Positions 44,901-57,480 of a stretch of DNA of 64,000 bases are shown piece by piece. The position numbers and the translations under genes were made by a program. Every line of letters starts with the position of its first letter. Within the stretch, counting starts at the first letter, position 1. Source of the DNA: Brachycybe producta (taxonomy: Eukaryota > Arthropoda > Diplopoda > Playtdesmida > Andrognathidae); contig JAUPFP010000004.1 of NCBI GenBank assembly GCA_036925085.1, positions 8,468,938 through 8,532,937 on the forward strand, in the 5' to 3' direction. The notes under the pieces were generated by a model. The model saw only the letters and a list, made by a program, of their open reading frames with translations, had not been told where the DNA came from and did no database searches.

Positions 44901-47900
44901 AGCCACTTTGTAATTAGAATTAATAATTTTGGAAACACACAACATCGTGTCTTTTGTATACAAATTTGTTTTTCATTGGCAAACAACTAGGTTTCATAAA
45001 AAATTAAATCAAATACACAGAAGTATGATTATACACACCCATGACATAGCTGAATGTATGATCATGCCGTAATGTATTTAAGATTGCTTTATTCAAAACC
45101 GATTTATTTTTGAAGCCCTGGTATGTATATTTTCGAATGTAATTTCAGTAATTTGTGTAACCCTATAGATTAGCAATAAAACGGCCACAATACACACAAT
45201 AAAAACCATTAACACAGCTGTACGTGACTTCTGGTTAACAAATTATAATAGACGAATATGAGTTTGCCACTAGAATAATAAACCCCTCTCAGAAAAAAAA
45301 AGCCAAATTGATTAATACCTATTGCATTCGAAGAGATTAATTTGAAGAATTTTAGTGAGAATGTGTTCACACAACTGGGCTGTGACACGTGGACTTAAAT
45401 TCTTTTCAACTTCTGTGACAGGCACCATCATTGCAGTCCCAACTGCATTCGCTGCAGAGTTTACTCCATGGAAATGCATACCACCGACTATCACATCTTG
45501 AACCTTGTATAGAGGCGGTTTTGATTGCTCATGTTTTGATGAAAGGTCGACACTTTTGGATTTACTCGAAGTTTTACTTTCTTCACTGCACAACAATTCC
45601 TGAAGTTTGGAACTGGATACAGTTGTATGTCTATAGTCTGGATTGTTCAAAAGGGTGGCCCCCATATCCAAAGCTGGAGTTAGCGGTCGCCACGAGGCTA
45701 TGGGATGTCTGTCTCTATTTTCAAATGCTACACTTGTGGGCACTTGATTTGCAGGCTTTGGTGAAGACATTTTCGAAATAACACTCTGAGAACTTCCGGG
45801 TGCAACGACATGCCTATGTGAAGTAGCTAAAACGCCAGAAAGTTCTTCCGGTCGTGTCAAATGCTGAACGAGAGAAAGTCCACGTTCGTAGCCATAATGT
45901 GATAAAAACGACTGGCTCGCATGATGAACACCTTCCGTAATAGACCTTGTATTTCCGTCGGTATTGTTACCATTGGAGTTTATAGTATCCTTTGACTTTG
46001 AAGAAGTAACATTAGAGTTAGCAGAGATATGACGAGTAATACGTGAATTATCTGAAGGCGATTTTGAAATCACATTCAATAAATGTTCGTTTGAATGTTT
46101 AGAAACATCCATGGACCTAAGAACAGAGTGAAAGAGAATTAATTTAAGAGTACCAATGCAACATAATAAGTATGCTTATTAATGAACACACTAGAAGGGA
46201 ACCAACTAAAAGTTAGATATACATGTAAGTGACTGATTTCAAGTTAAAATAAAATTTTGGTCTTTAACTAAAAATATATTATTAATTTTGAGAATTTGGG
46301 AGTTGTTTTACAATTCGAAAAACAATACAATTTTGCATTTCAACACAATGTGACCATTTGGTTTCAACTGATGCAAGGATAGTTCTGTTAACTGAAAACA
46401 TTCAATTCAACTCAGTACACCTGCATAACCGTCAAATTTATGGTGTTATCGTTTTTAATTTACTTTACTTATACACTCTTCATAATGTATAATTCTAGTT
46501 TAGAACAAAATATACCGCATTTGCTCCACATAAAGAGCTCGTAATATAATAAAAAGTGGTCTAAACTAATTTACACATTTTGGGTTACTTTAACCCACAC
46601 CTCTTTATTTTTATTATATTCATTAATAGTTATACAGTATGATGTGAGACAAACAAAAACTTTGTGAAAATTAATGAAAATATACACTTAATATTAAAAA
46701 AATCGTTTTTTCACGATATATACGATATGATTGATTACAATTCGTTGGGTGGGTGGAACGAACGTATTGCAGGGTGTGTGTTTGTGTGTGTAAAATGACT
46801 TCGGCACACCCACCAAACCAGTATCCATCAACTGGGCAACCCCACAGCCAAAAAGTAGCCGGGCTGGTGCCCAGGTTGTCTCTAAAGAAATGTTCCAAAA
46901 TAAGACACATGTTAGTATGAATGTCATTTTCCCAGCTGAGAAATAGGATGATATGTTACCCATCTCTCAACTAATGTTCACATTATTGATGAAGGACATC
47001 TACAGTAGTGTTGTCTGCACTGAATGTTGCAACTAGTATTTCACTGTATGCACTCCTAGTCCAAGTCTGTACTACTTGCAGATGTGCTCTTGGGTTCCTC
47101 CTGTACTGTAACAGGTCTACCTTTAAAAGTTCTTGAACAGAAACTGGCCACAGCACATTTTGATCCCAGCCAGCCTTATTGACTGCCATCACAAGACGAT
47201 TGCGAGCAGTCACTCTCTCCGGAAGCAAGCACAGATACAAGATGTGATCAACATTGTCAGATTCATTTTTCTCACATGGACACTGGCCATTCGTATTTGT
47301 GAGCCAGAAGCGTTTGAAGTAGCCATTAAAAGGGACATGGCCTTTCAGCAGCTGTACCAGATATCCTGAGAAAATGGCTCCAGCCAGAGTTACGCTGGGG
47401 AGCCAACCATAAAGCTGGCGACCAGTGCTCGCTGCATCCCACATTGACTGCCATATGCACACTTCCTCAGCCTGAACCTAGACCAAGAAATACTATGGTC
47501 AGTTATCTCCTGTGCTGTTGTCCACTGCCGAGCAAGTGTATTTGCCCGTTCAGTCCAGGTATAGCCAGCGTGCACCACCCATTTGAACTGCCCTTTGAAT
47601 GGCAACTAACTCAGCCTGAAACACAGAGCACATGTGTGGAAGCCGGCACCCCCATGTTCGTATCTCCTTGTTCTTTTTCACCACTACACAGGTTTATCCC
47701 ACCTGTCCATTGAGTTTGGAACCATCAGTATAGACACAGATAGTTTCTGCCCCTACTAGGTCTGGAGTCCATTTCTCCACGGGAAACTCGAGCCTTTTCC
47801 CTGGATGTGTAGCATCTCGGATATCAACAGGTAGGTCCAATGATGTTGCTGCTTCTCGACGTATCCAGAGTTGGTGGTGGCCAAATGCTAGTGTAGACAC

Positions 47901-50900
47901 AGGTGAGTAGCCCGAAAGAATCTGAAGTGCTCTAGTTGGGGCTGTATGGAAGGCTCTGGTGATAGCCAATAGGAATGGTCTTTGGGCAGTGTCTAAACAG
48001 TGCACTTGCAAATGTTTAGTGGCATTTTCCCCAAAAACTTCTGCCCCATATAGGAGCATTGGTTTCACTGCACCATTGTAAATAGCACGCAGCACAGCTG
48101 GGCTCATGCCCCATGTACGTCCAGAAACAGCAAATAGTTTGGCAGAAATGCATCCAATTTTGCCTTGAAGGTATTGCACATGAGGAACCCATGTAAATCG
48201 TAGATCCACTAGAACTCCTAGGTAGCACATTGTGTCTGCTGCCGATATCCTCACCTCCCCAACTTGAAAAGGACCTCGCTGAATGCTTCGCAATGGATGG
48301 AAGAGTACAGTTGTTTTCTCTACAAAATATTCCAGCTTCATTCTCAATGCCCACAAACAGCATTGCTCCCAGAAGGCATAAAACTTTCTTTCCAAAGACT
48401 GCACAGAGGGTCCACACAACAATGCCAGTGTATCATCTGCAAAGGCTTGTACATGGTCATTGGGAGTTAGATGTGGCCTGATGTGTGCAAACCAAGACTC
48501 CATCAGCACCAACCATAACACAGGGAACATACATGATCCCTGAGGGCATCCCATAGTTACAGCATGCTCCACTGTTCCGTAGTGCACATAGCAATCAGAC
48601 AGAAATGAAGACACTAGATCATGCAAATTTCTTGGGCATTCCGGAGGCCCTGGAGTATAGTAGGGTGTTATGCGCAGTTGAAAGCATTCTTGATATCGAG
48701 GGCAACTGCCAGAACATGACTTTGTTGCTGCCATGATTGTCCGGTGTGCTGAATGTACTTATGGATGGCCAGAAATGCCTGCGAACCTCCACGGAATCCA
48801 AATTGTTCCTCAGAAAACAGTTCGTTTGTCTCCATAAAAAAACCCAGTCGACGGGCCACCAGCTTATCGAGCACCTTTCCCAAAACCGGAAGACAAATTG
48901 ATCGAACACGGTCACTACCTGGTTTAGGTAGCCATACAACTCGGGCATGCTTCCAAATGCGTGGAAAAATTCCCTGATGGAGACATTCATTTAAGAGAAG
49001 AAGCCATTCTTTACCAGCTGCCCTCAACACATGGGAAAGACCTGCTGGAGGGAAGCCAACAATCCCAGGAGCTTTGTCTGTTGCAAAGCTCATCACAACT
49101 TCCTGGAGTTCTAAACTGGTGAAGGGGATATCTAAAGTTGAGGTATAGTCTGTTCTTGCTTATGCCCGCATTTCCTGTTGCAAAGGGGTATCCTTGCTAA
49201 GATCATCCAGAGGGAAGTAGTCCTGGAGAAGGGCCTAAGCTGTCTCCTTGTCGTCATGGGTCCATGTGCCATCTGGTCGTTTCATTGATTTAAGAACTAT
49301 TGGTGGCTTTCGTGTCCCAGAGAAAATTTTGTAGGGGACTCCAAATGGATCAGTTGATGATACCCGTGAGCAAAAACACTGCCAAGAGGACAACTTGGTT
49401 GCAAGAACAGCCTTTTTAAACTTCGTCTGTAGTCCATGAAAAATGTTCAGTAAGTGACTACGTTCATCCACATTTCGCTCCCGCTGATATGCTTTCCAAA
49501 CTGCACGGACCACACATCTTTCTTTGCGGAGAGCATCAGTCCACTAAACACATCGCCGGCCAGTGCTGCTCTGTGGTAAAGCTATTGCATTTTCACAGGC
49601 AGTTATGCATAGTGAACGTATTGCGGGGTGAGGATATCGTAAAAAAAGTGAAGAAATCCAGCAAAACGCATGCACAAGTTAAAATTTACGTGCTGGTGTA
49701 TGGCATATAGTCAGGTGTTACAAGCTTATGGTCATCCATGTCGCCATTACAAGCCATAGTAACAAGTTTTCCTACCAATGTCTGTAAGCATGCAAAAAGT
49801 TGATTGGTCTTGAAAAAAAACGTCGGCATCTGAGCTCTATGCGTCTATTTGCAGGTTGCAAATAATAATGTGTACAAACATAATTAGGATAAAAATTTGC
49901 ATAAATTATCTATGTAGCATTGAATACCTACCCTCAGTGGAGAGACACATCCCACTAGTTAATAATCACTACTTTAGGTGTATACAATGCAATGTAGTTT
50001 TAACAACATGTGACACTCTTCAGTGCTATGCACCATAAAACACAGTGTCTAAAAACTTTGCCATAAAAATTGCTTGTTTGGACGTGTCACACGCATTCAA
50101 CTATACAAACAAGTGATAAACAAATATAAAACAGCATTGTCGATAAATAATTGAAAATTAATTATATTCGTTATTACAACAAAATAACATCTTTATAACA
50201 TAAAAATAGAGATAAAGAAAGAGTAACAGTAACACACTCAAATTGAAGGATGAAAAAAATCATGATTTTTATTTAAAAAAATCGGATTTTTTTTATTTAA
50301 ATAATGGTAGGGTAAATTTAATTAGCAGTACTTTACGTTAAAAAAATTTCAACTTAAATACATATTAAGGCCTGGTTACACCAAGTTACTAGTCACTGCA
50401 AATTCGTCACAAATAAGCAGTCAGTGTAGACAAGAAAAAAAAACTTACAACAAACTTCTATGTTAAATGTATAAATAGTCTTCTGTGATGGTTTTAAAGC
50501 AGACTAGCCAATCAGCCATTAAGGCTCATTAACATTTGTTCATTACTGCTACTTTACAGCTACTTTGCTGCAATGTAACCTCGTTAATGATGCCTTTTAA
50601 GAGAAAAAGTAAAGCATGCTAAGTAGTCAGCATTTGTTGGTCATTTCAGTAGAGAAGTAATAAATGCGCAAATCAAAACACTCAAATTTTCACGTTTTTG
50701 TTCTCGAGTTTTCTCGCTTACCCAAAAAACATAAAATATATAAATATAATTATATATAAAATATGTAATACTCCTTGTGATTGGCTGATAGAAGAAACAT
50801 TTTCATTGGCTAGCTGTAATGCAGCATAAGTGCAGTGAAGTAACCATAGGTCAGCAATTTTGCAATAATGAAGTCATTGCAGTAGCAAACGTTGTAATGG

Positions 50901-53592
50901 GAATAAGCCTTTACACTCATTCAATAAGGCACCATGTATGCATCTCCGTTAGCTTGCTGCTCATTGGTTAGTCATTGCAAATTACTATCGCAAAAGTACA
51001 ATGTAGGTCTATTTCAAGAATTTAAGTAACCAAGACGCTTTAAATTTTGCGTGAACAGCGCAAAAAATATATGAAACAATTACTTTGAAGAAACATGCCC
51101 TTTAATTGTTTATTAACTTTATAATTACAAGTTTTTAATTTAATTATTTCGTTTTGACTACTCAAATCATGAATATATTATTTAAAGCTGATAACATACT
51201 AACAAATAATAAATAATGAAGCCTCAATTATTCTTAATTTAAAAAAAAAGAAATAAAAATTAGCTTGATAACCTAACATATCTTAAAGAAAATATTTTAT
51301 TTTTGAAAACCTGATTAAAACAGCAAAAAAAAAACGCTTGCTTTTTTATTTTTATTTAAAAAAAAATGTGCGATGGGACATTCGAACCCTTGAATCTTGA
51401 AAAATATTCAAGATCTGAAAACTCGAATCTGCGCTTTTTTAGTTTTTGGAATCTTTTGAATCACCAATATCATCACCTTGTGGCGACCCTGAGTGTCACA
51501 GTTTATTATTAATAATTTAATATTTATTATTATTTCATTTATTTATATCTTTTTGATGAATAATATAGGATATATGACGGATTCTAGAGATTCGGATGAT
51601 TCGATGATTTTGAGAACCTTTTAGGATTATATTCAAGAAAAGTTAGGATTCTTCCCACCTCTAAAAAAATTATTTGATTTAAATTGTGATTGAAATTATT
51701 AATCCACCATGCACTTCTTTAATAAGGCAGCAATTACTCTCACTTACCAGTTTGAATGTTTAGTTCTTTCCAAATCTACAGAATTTTTACGTGAAATGGA
51801 ATCATTACGTGCAACATTTTTTGGCAAAACTGAAAAGGTCGATCCCAAGCCCTAGAAAAAGGAAACATACATGATAAATTATATGCACCTTCAGAATACA
51901 TATCAAAGTTCCATAAGTTACGTTTCTACTTGGATGAAAAGCCTGCTGAGAATTCAAAGATAACGGCCAACTGTATGGTTGATTACTCTTCATCACCTGC
52001 CCAATACTTTGAACGTATTCACTGATTGAATTATGCTGCAACTCTGACAGATTGCCACCAGGAGAACACTGCGTCGGGCCTTGAGGGCAATGGGCAACCC
52101 AGGAGTCCAACGACGAGATACCTCTGGAAGAAAAACAAGAAGATCCATCCGAATTGGAGCCAAAAGCACCCCACCACTGCCCATTAAAGATGTATGGCTG
52201 TGGATTATGACTGGCCATTGTGGACGGTATGAGCCCACTAGACGATTGTGACAGCACATTCGTTGAAAAAGGATACAAAACGTTTGTAAACGACTGATGT
52301 GGTCGTGGTGATTGTAACCCATTAGTCACATTTGCGATTGCTGGTGTTTTTTCAGAAACACTCGCTTGAAGAATTCTTAACTTGTTACACCCTGAGACAG
52401 GTTCTTTATGACAACGAGATTTCAGGTTCTCGTCGTAATATCTAGAGGTAGGCACTGCACACGGATAAACAACATTCGTATTCACAGACATCTCCTTTTG
52501 GATATTGTTTAGCACATTTCCCTCTCCATTCCTTGTAAAACAAGCCATCGTCACACCAGTCCCATTTCCACGACTCTTATTGACACGGTTGTCATGAGCA
52601 GAAGGCCACCAGTCCTCAAATAGAACCGCTTCACTCGCCAACTGCTTAACATCATCGAGAGAAACTACCAATGTGCCATATTCTTGTAAAAACTCGTTGC
52701 TTATGTTTGCAACCCTGCAACAGAACTTCATATACGAAAGTTCCCAAGGTTCCAATTTCTCCCCTTTCGTTTCTAAAGTTTGCACTTCTCGCCCAAACAA
52801 TGCTAAAGGCACATATTTAACGGCATCGCGGCACACATATGGAATAGGACTGCCACCAATTTTGACAATGCCACAAGGATTCTCTTTTTCCCGGATAGTT
52901 GATGAGGAAACCAGTTTCGTGTAACAAGTGGACAGAAACTTGTACAACTGAACAACGTCCGTTAACTGAACAACCAAATCTTTGACAGTAAAATGCTCGT
53001 GCCCAAATTGCCTTTCACAGTGCTTCATATTGATCTCGTTCAACAACTTGGCTTCATTTTCTGTTATGAAATAACTCTTGATATACGTGCAGCTGTAAAC
53101 ATCTGGAGGCAACGCCTGGAGAAATTTCTTCAGAAGACTCTTCTCGATGATTCGAACGGCCGTGAACTTCTCACCCATCCTCAAAATGTAAGGAACATGA
53201 ACATTTTCAAGTGTCGTCCACCCGAATACACCTTTAATGCTTTCCAGGTCAATTCTGCTCTTTTCATCAGAATCCTTCTTCTCATTGTCAAGCGACGAAT
53301 ATTTATCATTCCGTGCTGCATTTTTCTTAGAAAAGTAAGCAGTGATAGACATTTGTCCATTAATTGAACGCATGTCGCGTGACATCGTTCTCATATTGCT
53401 ACTTGCTACGGAAGCTGTGCTTGTCGTTACAGCGGTAGTGGTCGTTAATCTGGCAGAACTTCCGGGAGATTGCACCAAATGCTTAAGTTGCTCTTCTGTG
53501 GCTGGTTCTTTCTTCACCTTCAACGGTGGGAGGTCGTTCTCCATTGCACCAGTCCTTGAATTTTCAGACAAATTTTCTGCACTTTGAGCCAT
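41912..53592 (-). CDS. Large unnamed protein with PIP box, four exons, predicted 939 aa
   Basis: The exons, minus strand, are 53592-51889, 51851-51748, 46116-45319 and 42125-41912. Each junction has GT/AG and the phases (0, 2, 2) match, giving one frame ending in the stop at 41912. The ATG is in strong context (A at -3, G at +4). Residues 80-87, QMSITAYF, are an exact PIP-box (Q-x-x-I-x-x-Y-F) followed by basic SKK. V26-K27-K28-E29 fits the SUMO consensus. About residues 118-330 (GVFGWTTLENVHVPYIL ... ITENEAKLLNEINMKHC ... LYKFLSTCY) look folded. The middle is Ser/Asn-rich and disordered-looking. The C-terminus (REQEEVLRKVMMNNGYDPQV ... TLAKLQIQHQMDSVNEAKRA) looks helical. PCNA binding and hence a replication/repair link are inferred. 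I do not recognise the family. The 5.6-kb intron 2 and 3.2-kb intron 3 hold a LINE and foldback elements. Confidence 0.85.
42715..42826 (+). pseudogene. Mariner transposase N-terminal HTH fragment
   Basis: The translation reads VEQRIIKFLRKENVSAAEIY then RRIKRHYGDDSLSRS, the N-terminal helix-turn-helix of mariner-type transposases (E-I-Y-x-R-L...YGD), followed by stops. It lies in intron 3 of the PIP-box gene on the opposite strand. Confidence 0.72.
43401..43877. mobile_element. Two-tier palindromic MITE, copy 2 (inverted)
   Basis: Outer ends CAGAATAGAAAGTTATACAT and, at the right, GATGTATAACATTCTATTC. The inner inverted repeat 43557-43740 has GCTGGGTTTACACGAC-type ends and GATCAACTCACTTGA arms. 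Homologous in reverse to 31780-32314. Confidence 0.78.
44071..44451. mobile_element. Three-tier foldback element with a 30-bp-arm hairpin
   Basis: The outer repeats are GTTTAACATGGCGTGTGT and, at the right, ACACACACCATGTTAAAC. Inside is a hairpin at 44091-44152 with 30-bp arms, one mismatch and a 2-base AA loop (GGTTTTCGTTTAG ... CTAAACGAAAACC). A third inverted repeat is at about 44213-44297 with CCATAGACAA/TTGTCTATGG at its core. No coding capacity. It lies in intron 3 of the PIP-box gene. Confidence 0.75.
44520..44720 (+). repeat. Dispersed repeat shared with 59080-59300
   Basis: Both segments contain TTGCGCGC, CTTGC.T, AAATAAATATAATTT.ACTAT and a poly-A run in the same order. Identity is modest. 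Confidence 0.35.
46980..49560 (-). mobile_element. LINE with RT and RNase H domains (I/R1-like), 5'-truncated
   Basis: Minus strand. 49513-49235 has VRAVWKAYQRERNVDERSHL upstream of RT. 49096-48668 has ATDKAPGIVGFPPAGL, WKHARVVWLPKPG, RSICLPVLGKVLDKLVARRL and the LDIKNAFN block. A frameshift near 48670-48700 leads to 48734-47694 with MGCPQGSCMFPVLWLVLMES, the catalytic FADDTLAL, YLGVLVD and GAVKPMLLYGAEVFG. Next comes an RNase H start CVYTDGSKLNGQVG, a stop at 47694, and the continuation FQAELVAIQRAVQMGG. A final Cys/His motif (CPCEKNESDNVDHILYLC) is near 47250. RNase H after RT fits the I/R1 group. It lacks the endonuclease and is inactive. It lies in intron 2 of the PIP-box gene. Confidence 0.9.
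49561..51489. other. AT-rich intron sequence, possible weak TIR element at 50368-50915
   Basis: GGCCTGGTTACACC at 50370 and GTAATGGGAATAAGCC at about 50893-50910 are weakly inverted, with TGCA motifs in both arms. Too diverged to call an element firmly. No exon is seen between exons 2 and 3 here. Confidence 0.3.
51490..51660 (+). repeat. GATTCGAG-rich dispersed repeat, copy 2
   Basis: ATTATTAATAATTTAATATT is followed by GATTC-rich units and ends AGTTAGGATTCTTCCCACC, parallel to 17650-17790. Confidence 0.55.
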
Positions 53593-54169
53593 CTTGTGAA
53601 AATGTTTTCTAGCAAGCAGCTTTCAGTACCTTTGACATCCGTGACGTGCCTAGAGAAAACGAGATGTCTGAAATGAGAACAATATACACATTAAACAGTG
53701 AGCTAAGCATGAACTGGTACATTTTTGCGCCGATACACTTGAGCGAAGAACGTTAGGGCGCCAGACACTTCCGCGCAAAAGTTAAATTAAACTAATATTA
53801 TCCACTTGTTATTTTTTAAAAAAAAGTGTTAAGAGTGTAGAAAATGTTTAATTCAAAATTTCTCCAAATATAAGCGCTGCGATTGTTTTGGTACATTATA
53901 AAAATCGGGGTTGAACAGTGTTTGTCCAGGTACGAAGTCACATAAAAATTAATAAAAAAATAAAATAATTGAACATGCTAAGCTTATAAAAAGCGATCGT
54001 CATGAAACAAATGAACCTTATTTAAAGGTGAAGCCCAAACATGAAAGCACGTGGTAATATTTTTTTAATGTTCTAATTAATTTTAACGAGAGTTCTTCAA
54101 AGTTTTGTGAAAGGATTTTTGGGTCAATATAAAGTTAAAAAATTTACAATTTTAAATATCATTTTGAAA
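53593..54169. other. Upstream region of the PIP-box gene
   Basis: On the minus strand the sequence before the ATG includes possible 5' non-coding exon sequence with a TTTTCTCTAG acceptor near 53652. No clear TATA box. The rest is AT-rich. Confidence 0.3.
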
Positions 54170-54290
54170 CGAGAAGGCCAGGAGCGATACTGGCTCGCTT
54201 AATTTTTTCTGGATCGTTTGTTTTTGTTTGGATTGACATGGAACTTTGTCAACCCTCTGTACTATCGCACAGCGGATCGACTGCTTTTCC
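54170..54290 (+). repeat. Dispersed repeat shared with 1570-1690
   Basis: Contains ACTTTGTCA.CCCTCTGTAC then TATC and ACAG in the same order as near 1625-1665. Confidence 0.45.
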
Positions 54291-54299
54291 TTGTAGAAT

Positions 54300-54895
54300 C
54301 CAGGTTGGAACCTGGTCATCGTCTTGATGATGACTAGGGATGACTAGGTAAAAATCTGAAATGATGTTCACAACCGCACAAATAAATAAGGAATTCACCA
54401 CTTAAAATGCCAAAATAACTTGTTTAATCCTGGTATAAAAATTAAACTGATAATTCTTAACACAAACAAAAATAAACGTACATAAAATATTACAATCTAG
54501 ACAAAATTGGGCATAGATTCTGTTTAAAATGAACTTTAACAATAACTTTAAAATACGATTAGAACTCTTTATATACCCTGAAAATACATCAAATATTAGT
54601 TGGTGGATTCCCACTGCACCTTTTCAATTGGTTACTTAAACGTTTTAGGCAAAGATAGACCAATCAGCGGATTGATACAGTTGGCCAAAATCCATTGTAC
54701 ATCATTGTTCACACAGAGGTGTAAACACAAAAAACGAAAAGAAAATCGCATTAAAACATAATGCAATGGGCAAAAGAGATGATGCATCAAAATCGCAACA
54801 TTAAAAGTGGGTCAGAAGACCAAGTACTGGGTGGCCCAAAAGCACATAATGAAAGTTGAAATAAAAAAAAACGTGCTACAGGCTGGATCGTCACA
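54300..54895 (-). mobile_element. LTR of the 40426 family, minus strand
   Basis: On the minus strand it starts TGTGACGATCCAGCC at 54895 and contains CAGGGTATATAAAG near 54580, then AATCTATGCCCAATTTTGTC, the element shared with 3374-3924 and 40426-41337, and AGGTTCCAACCTGG. The distal boundary is approximate. Confidence 0.68.
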
Positions 54896-56095
54896 ATATA
54901 GTAACACTCATATGTCTCATTGTCGTCTGCCTTCAGGGCCAATTCTGGTGGTGGGCAACAGCCCAACTGCTAGAGTAACCAACTTCTGCTACTTTGCTTT
55001 CGCATCGAGTTCCAGAAAGCAGGCCTCCCCTTTCTCAAGCTGGCAGCATGCTTTCTGGCTTCAGACTTCACTTTTTTTGGAAAACCTTTGCTGCACAATC
55101 GGCAAACCACTGACAAATACTTATTCCCATCGGACATTTGGAAGCCACTGAGCCGTTCCACCAGAAGTTGTTGGTCTGGGGGAAACAAAAGTCCTCCTTG
55201 CCAACCACAGCTATTGGAATGGGGGGTTGCTGCAAACAATTTTGTATCTCAATGCAAATACCGATCGATCCAGTGGATTCTTCTGAACTTTCCATGCTAA
55301 TCGAGACTGCATGCCTTCGCTGCCCTTAAGAATGGTCTAAGGAAACCTCTGATAATCCTATCTTCATCTCTACCTCCTGTTCTACCACCCGGATCTCTTC
55401 TCATGTTTAGCTTTCTTGTGCACTTTTTATTTTTCTGATTAGTGAAAAAATTTACCATGCTTCTCAGTGGAGGCATCCCCTTCTAAAATACGACCTCGCA
55501 GTCGTTGAAGGTGCGTCAGACTCAGTCTTCATAGAGTTTGAGGACTTAAACGAAGATGGTTGCCCACCTTTGCCTGGGTCAGCCATCTTCGGTCCCATAG
55601 CTGACATGGGTTGCTGTTGAGGTCGACCTCTGGGTGCCCAACTAAGTAGCTCCTCCCATTGCACAGCTGATGAGGTAACACTGAATCAGAGCTATGCCTC
55701 ACCAAACTGGAGGTTCCACCATTGCCAATGGATTACCAAAAGATGGTTCAAACAGGGTTGGAAACAAAGCTTCCTAAAGTTTAAACACCTTCAGAGTGCT
55801 GATGGCATGGATCTGTTTTGCCACTCGTGCATTTAAGATTTTGAGGGCTCTCCTTCTCAAAAGAGTTCCAGACCCTCCTTGCAAAGAGCCATTCGTTCCC
55901 TTTTTGTGCATACGCGGTGAGGTCAAATGAGAATAGGGTCGCTTCAAACCTTTTCTGTCACCAACCTGTGATGGTACACCAGCCATATGCTGGGCCTGAG
56001 TTTCTGGCTGAGGCCCTCTTCTCCACCCTGCATTCCTTCATGGAGTTGGCAGGTGTCTATTCCAAATGATACAATACTGCCAGAGGCAAACTTGT
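54896..56095 (-). other. GC-richer block, possible retroelement interior
   Basis: It lies between two minus-strand LTR-like segments and is richer in GC than its flanks. Short frames such as 55664-55464 (Gln/Pro/Lys-rich) might be gag-tail remnants, but no diagnostic motif is visible. Confidence 0.35.
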
Positions 56096-56499
56096 GGCCT
56101 CACAAACTTTAGATTACTGAGCATAATAGCTGAAAAACTACTGATGAACAGCTAAGCTTCAGTGAAACTATTTCAAGCTCAGCATGCTACGAAACTATTG
56201 AAACCATTCATCCCGGTGTTTCTTGGACAGTTCACATCCACAACTGTTCTCAATCCCTCCTGGAACATTGCCGGGGTATAGCCTTTATACCCCTGGTCAG
56301 GTGTGATGTCCTCCTCCAGAGTACTCTGTTGACATCTCCAGGAAAATAGAAAACACTTCTCATCCACAGCCACCATAGGTGTCCATGACGAAAGCCCGGA
56401 TTACACACAAGATGGTGGTCACCTGCTGGACACCACAGCCTGTTTAGCAGACCATCACAATTTCATCTGCTACCTGTTGGTGCAGACCCAGCTGTCACA
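56096..56499 (-). mobile_element. Minus-strand LTR-like sequence
   Basis: On the minus strand it starts TGTGACAGCTGGGTC and continues GGTAGCAGATGAAATTG, GGTCTGCTAAACAGG, then CACCTGACCAGGGGTATA, the same order as 18229-18768. The far end is uncertain. Confidence 0.55.
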
Positions 56500-56854
56500 C
56501 GTTGTCACAAATTTAGTCCGGGACTCTAAATGTCCAGGAATTTACTTGGCTTTTTGTTGAGAAATAATTTTTGTTATTGTTATAAAATATTGTGATATTC
56601 GGAATCCTAGTTTTCCTACCAAACGCCAACTTGACCTGAGTTTAGATATGCAAATTTTTCTCGGTGAAAAATGCCAAACACATGCAAAAGTTAGAATTTA
56701 CATGGATGTTTAGGGTTCCTATGATAACATACGTGTGGCTCAAAACAAGATGGAGGTGTATCTAAGCTCTAAAGTTTTTCATGGCTATATCTTAAAAAAT
56801 AAACATTTTATATCAGTTTGAAAATCACCCATTTTGGGGGTTTTCCATTGACAT

Positions 56855-57480
56855 TGACATTGGATACTTGCCCTGAGCAAGTTAAAATTGTTGCTTACAA
56901 TGCACTGATTCGACCTCATCTTGAGTACTGCTGTTGTGTAGAATCCCCACTCTAGCATTTAACTCATGCAGTGGAAATGGTCCAGCGTAGGGCAGAGAGA
57001 TTTGCCTGCAGCAGATATAAGTTTACCAATAGTTACTGAAATTCTGGTGGGGCTTCATTGGTATAGTTTAGCTCATCGTAGATCAGAAATTACTTTATGT
57101 ATGTTTTAAGAAAAACTGTATGTGGTCAGTGTCCCAAACCACAGTCTAGTGATATACGTAAAACATTGTATGTGGGAAGTTGTGACCAGTCAAAGAAAAT
57201 TAGAGATTATTGAAAAGTCTAACTTTTATTATTGGTCTTTTTTCCAAGGGTTATATGAGAATAGAATGCTCTTCCTAAACAGGCCTATTCATGACGTCAT
57301 TAATAGATTATGGGTTTAAATTTTCATGACTGTATTAATATTTTTTTATATTTGCAATGCAGGTTAATTTTCGTAATTATTATATATTGACAATGCATCT
57401 TGCAGCACGTGGATGTTAAGATCCATCTGCCATAGGCCAATCGGCTCCTTGTAGAGTATTAATTATAAATGCAATTTCAT
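56855..57480 (+). mobile_element. LINE 3' fragment, plus strand
   Basis: The translation reads CPEQVKIVAYNALIRPHLEY then CCCV, and VEMVQRRAERFAC, matching the RT C-terminal region of the LINE at 13939. Stops are present. The tail runs through CCATCTGCCATAGGCC.AT.GGCT.CT and ends in AT-rich sequence. Confidence 0.78.

Noticed and set aside
45431-45781. 116-codon plus-strand frame
   Set aside because: It is the antisense shadow of exon 3 of the PIP-box gene, which joins in frame with its neighbours.
50368-50915. Possible TIR element in intron 2 of the PIP-box gene
   Set aside because: The inverted ends are too diverged to separate from chance in AT-rich DNA.
52993-53367. 124-codon plus-strand frame
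   Set aside because: Antisense shadow of exon 1 of the PIP-box gene.
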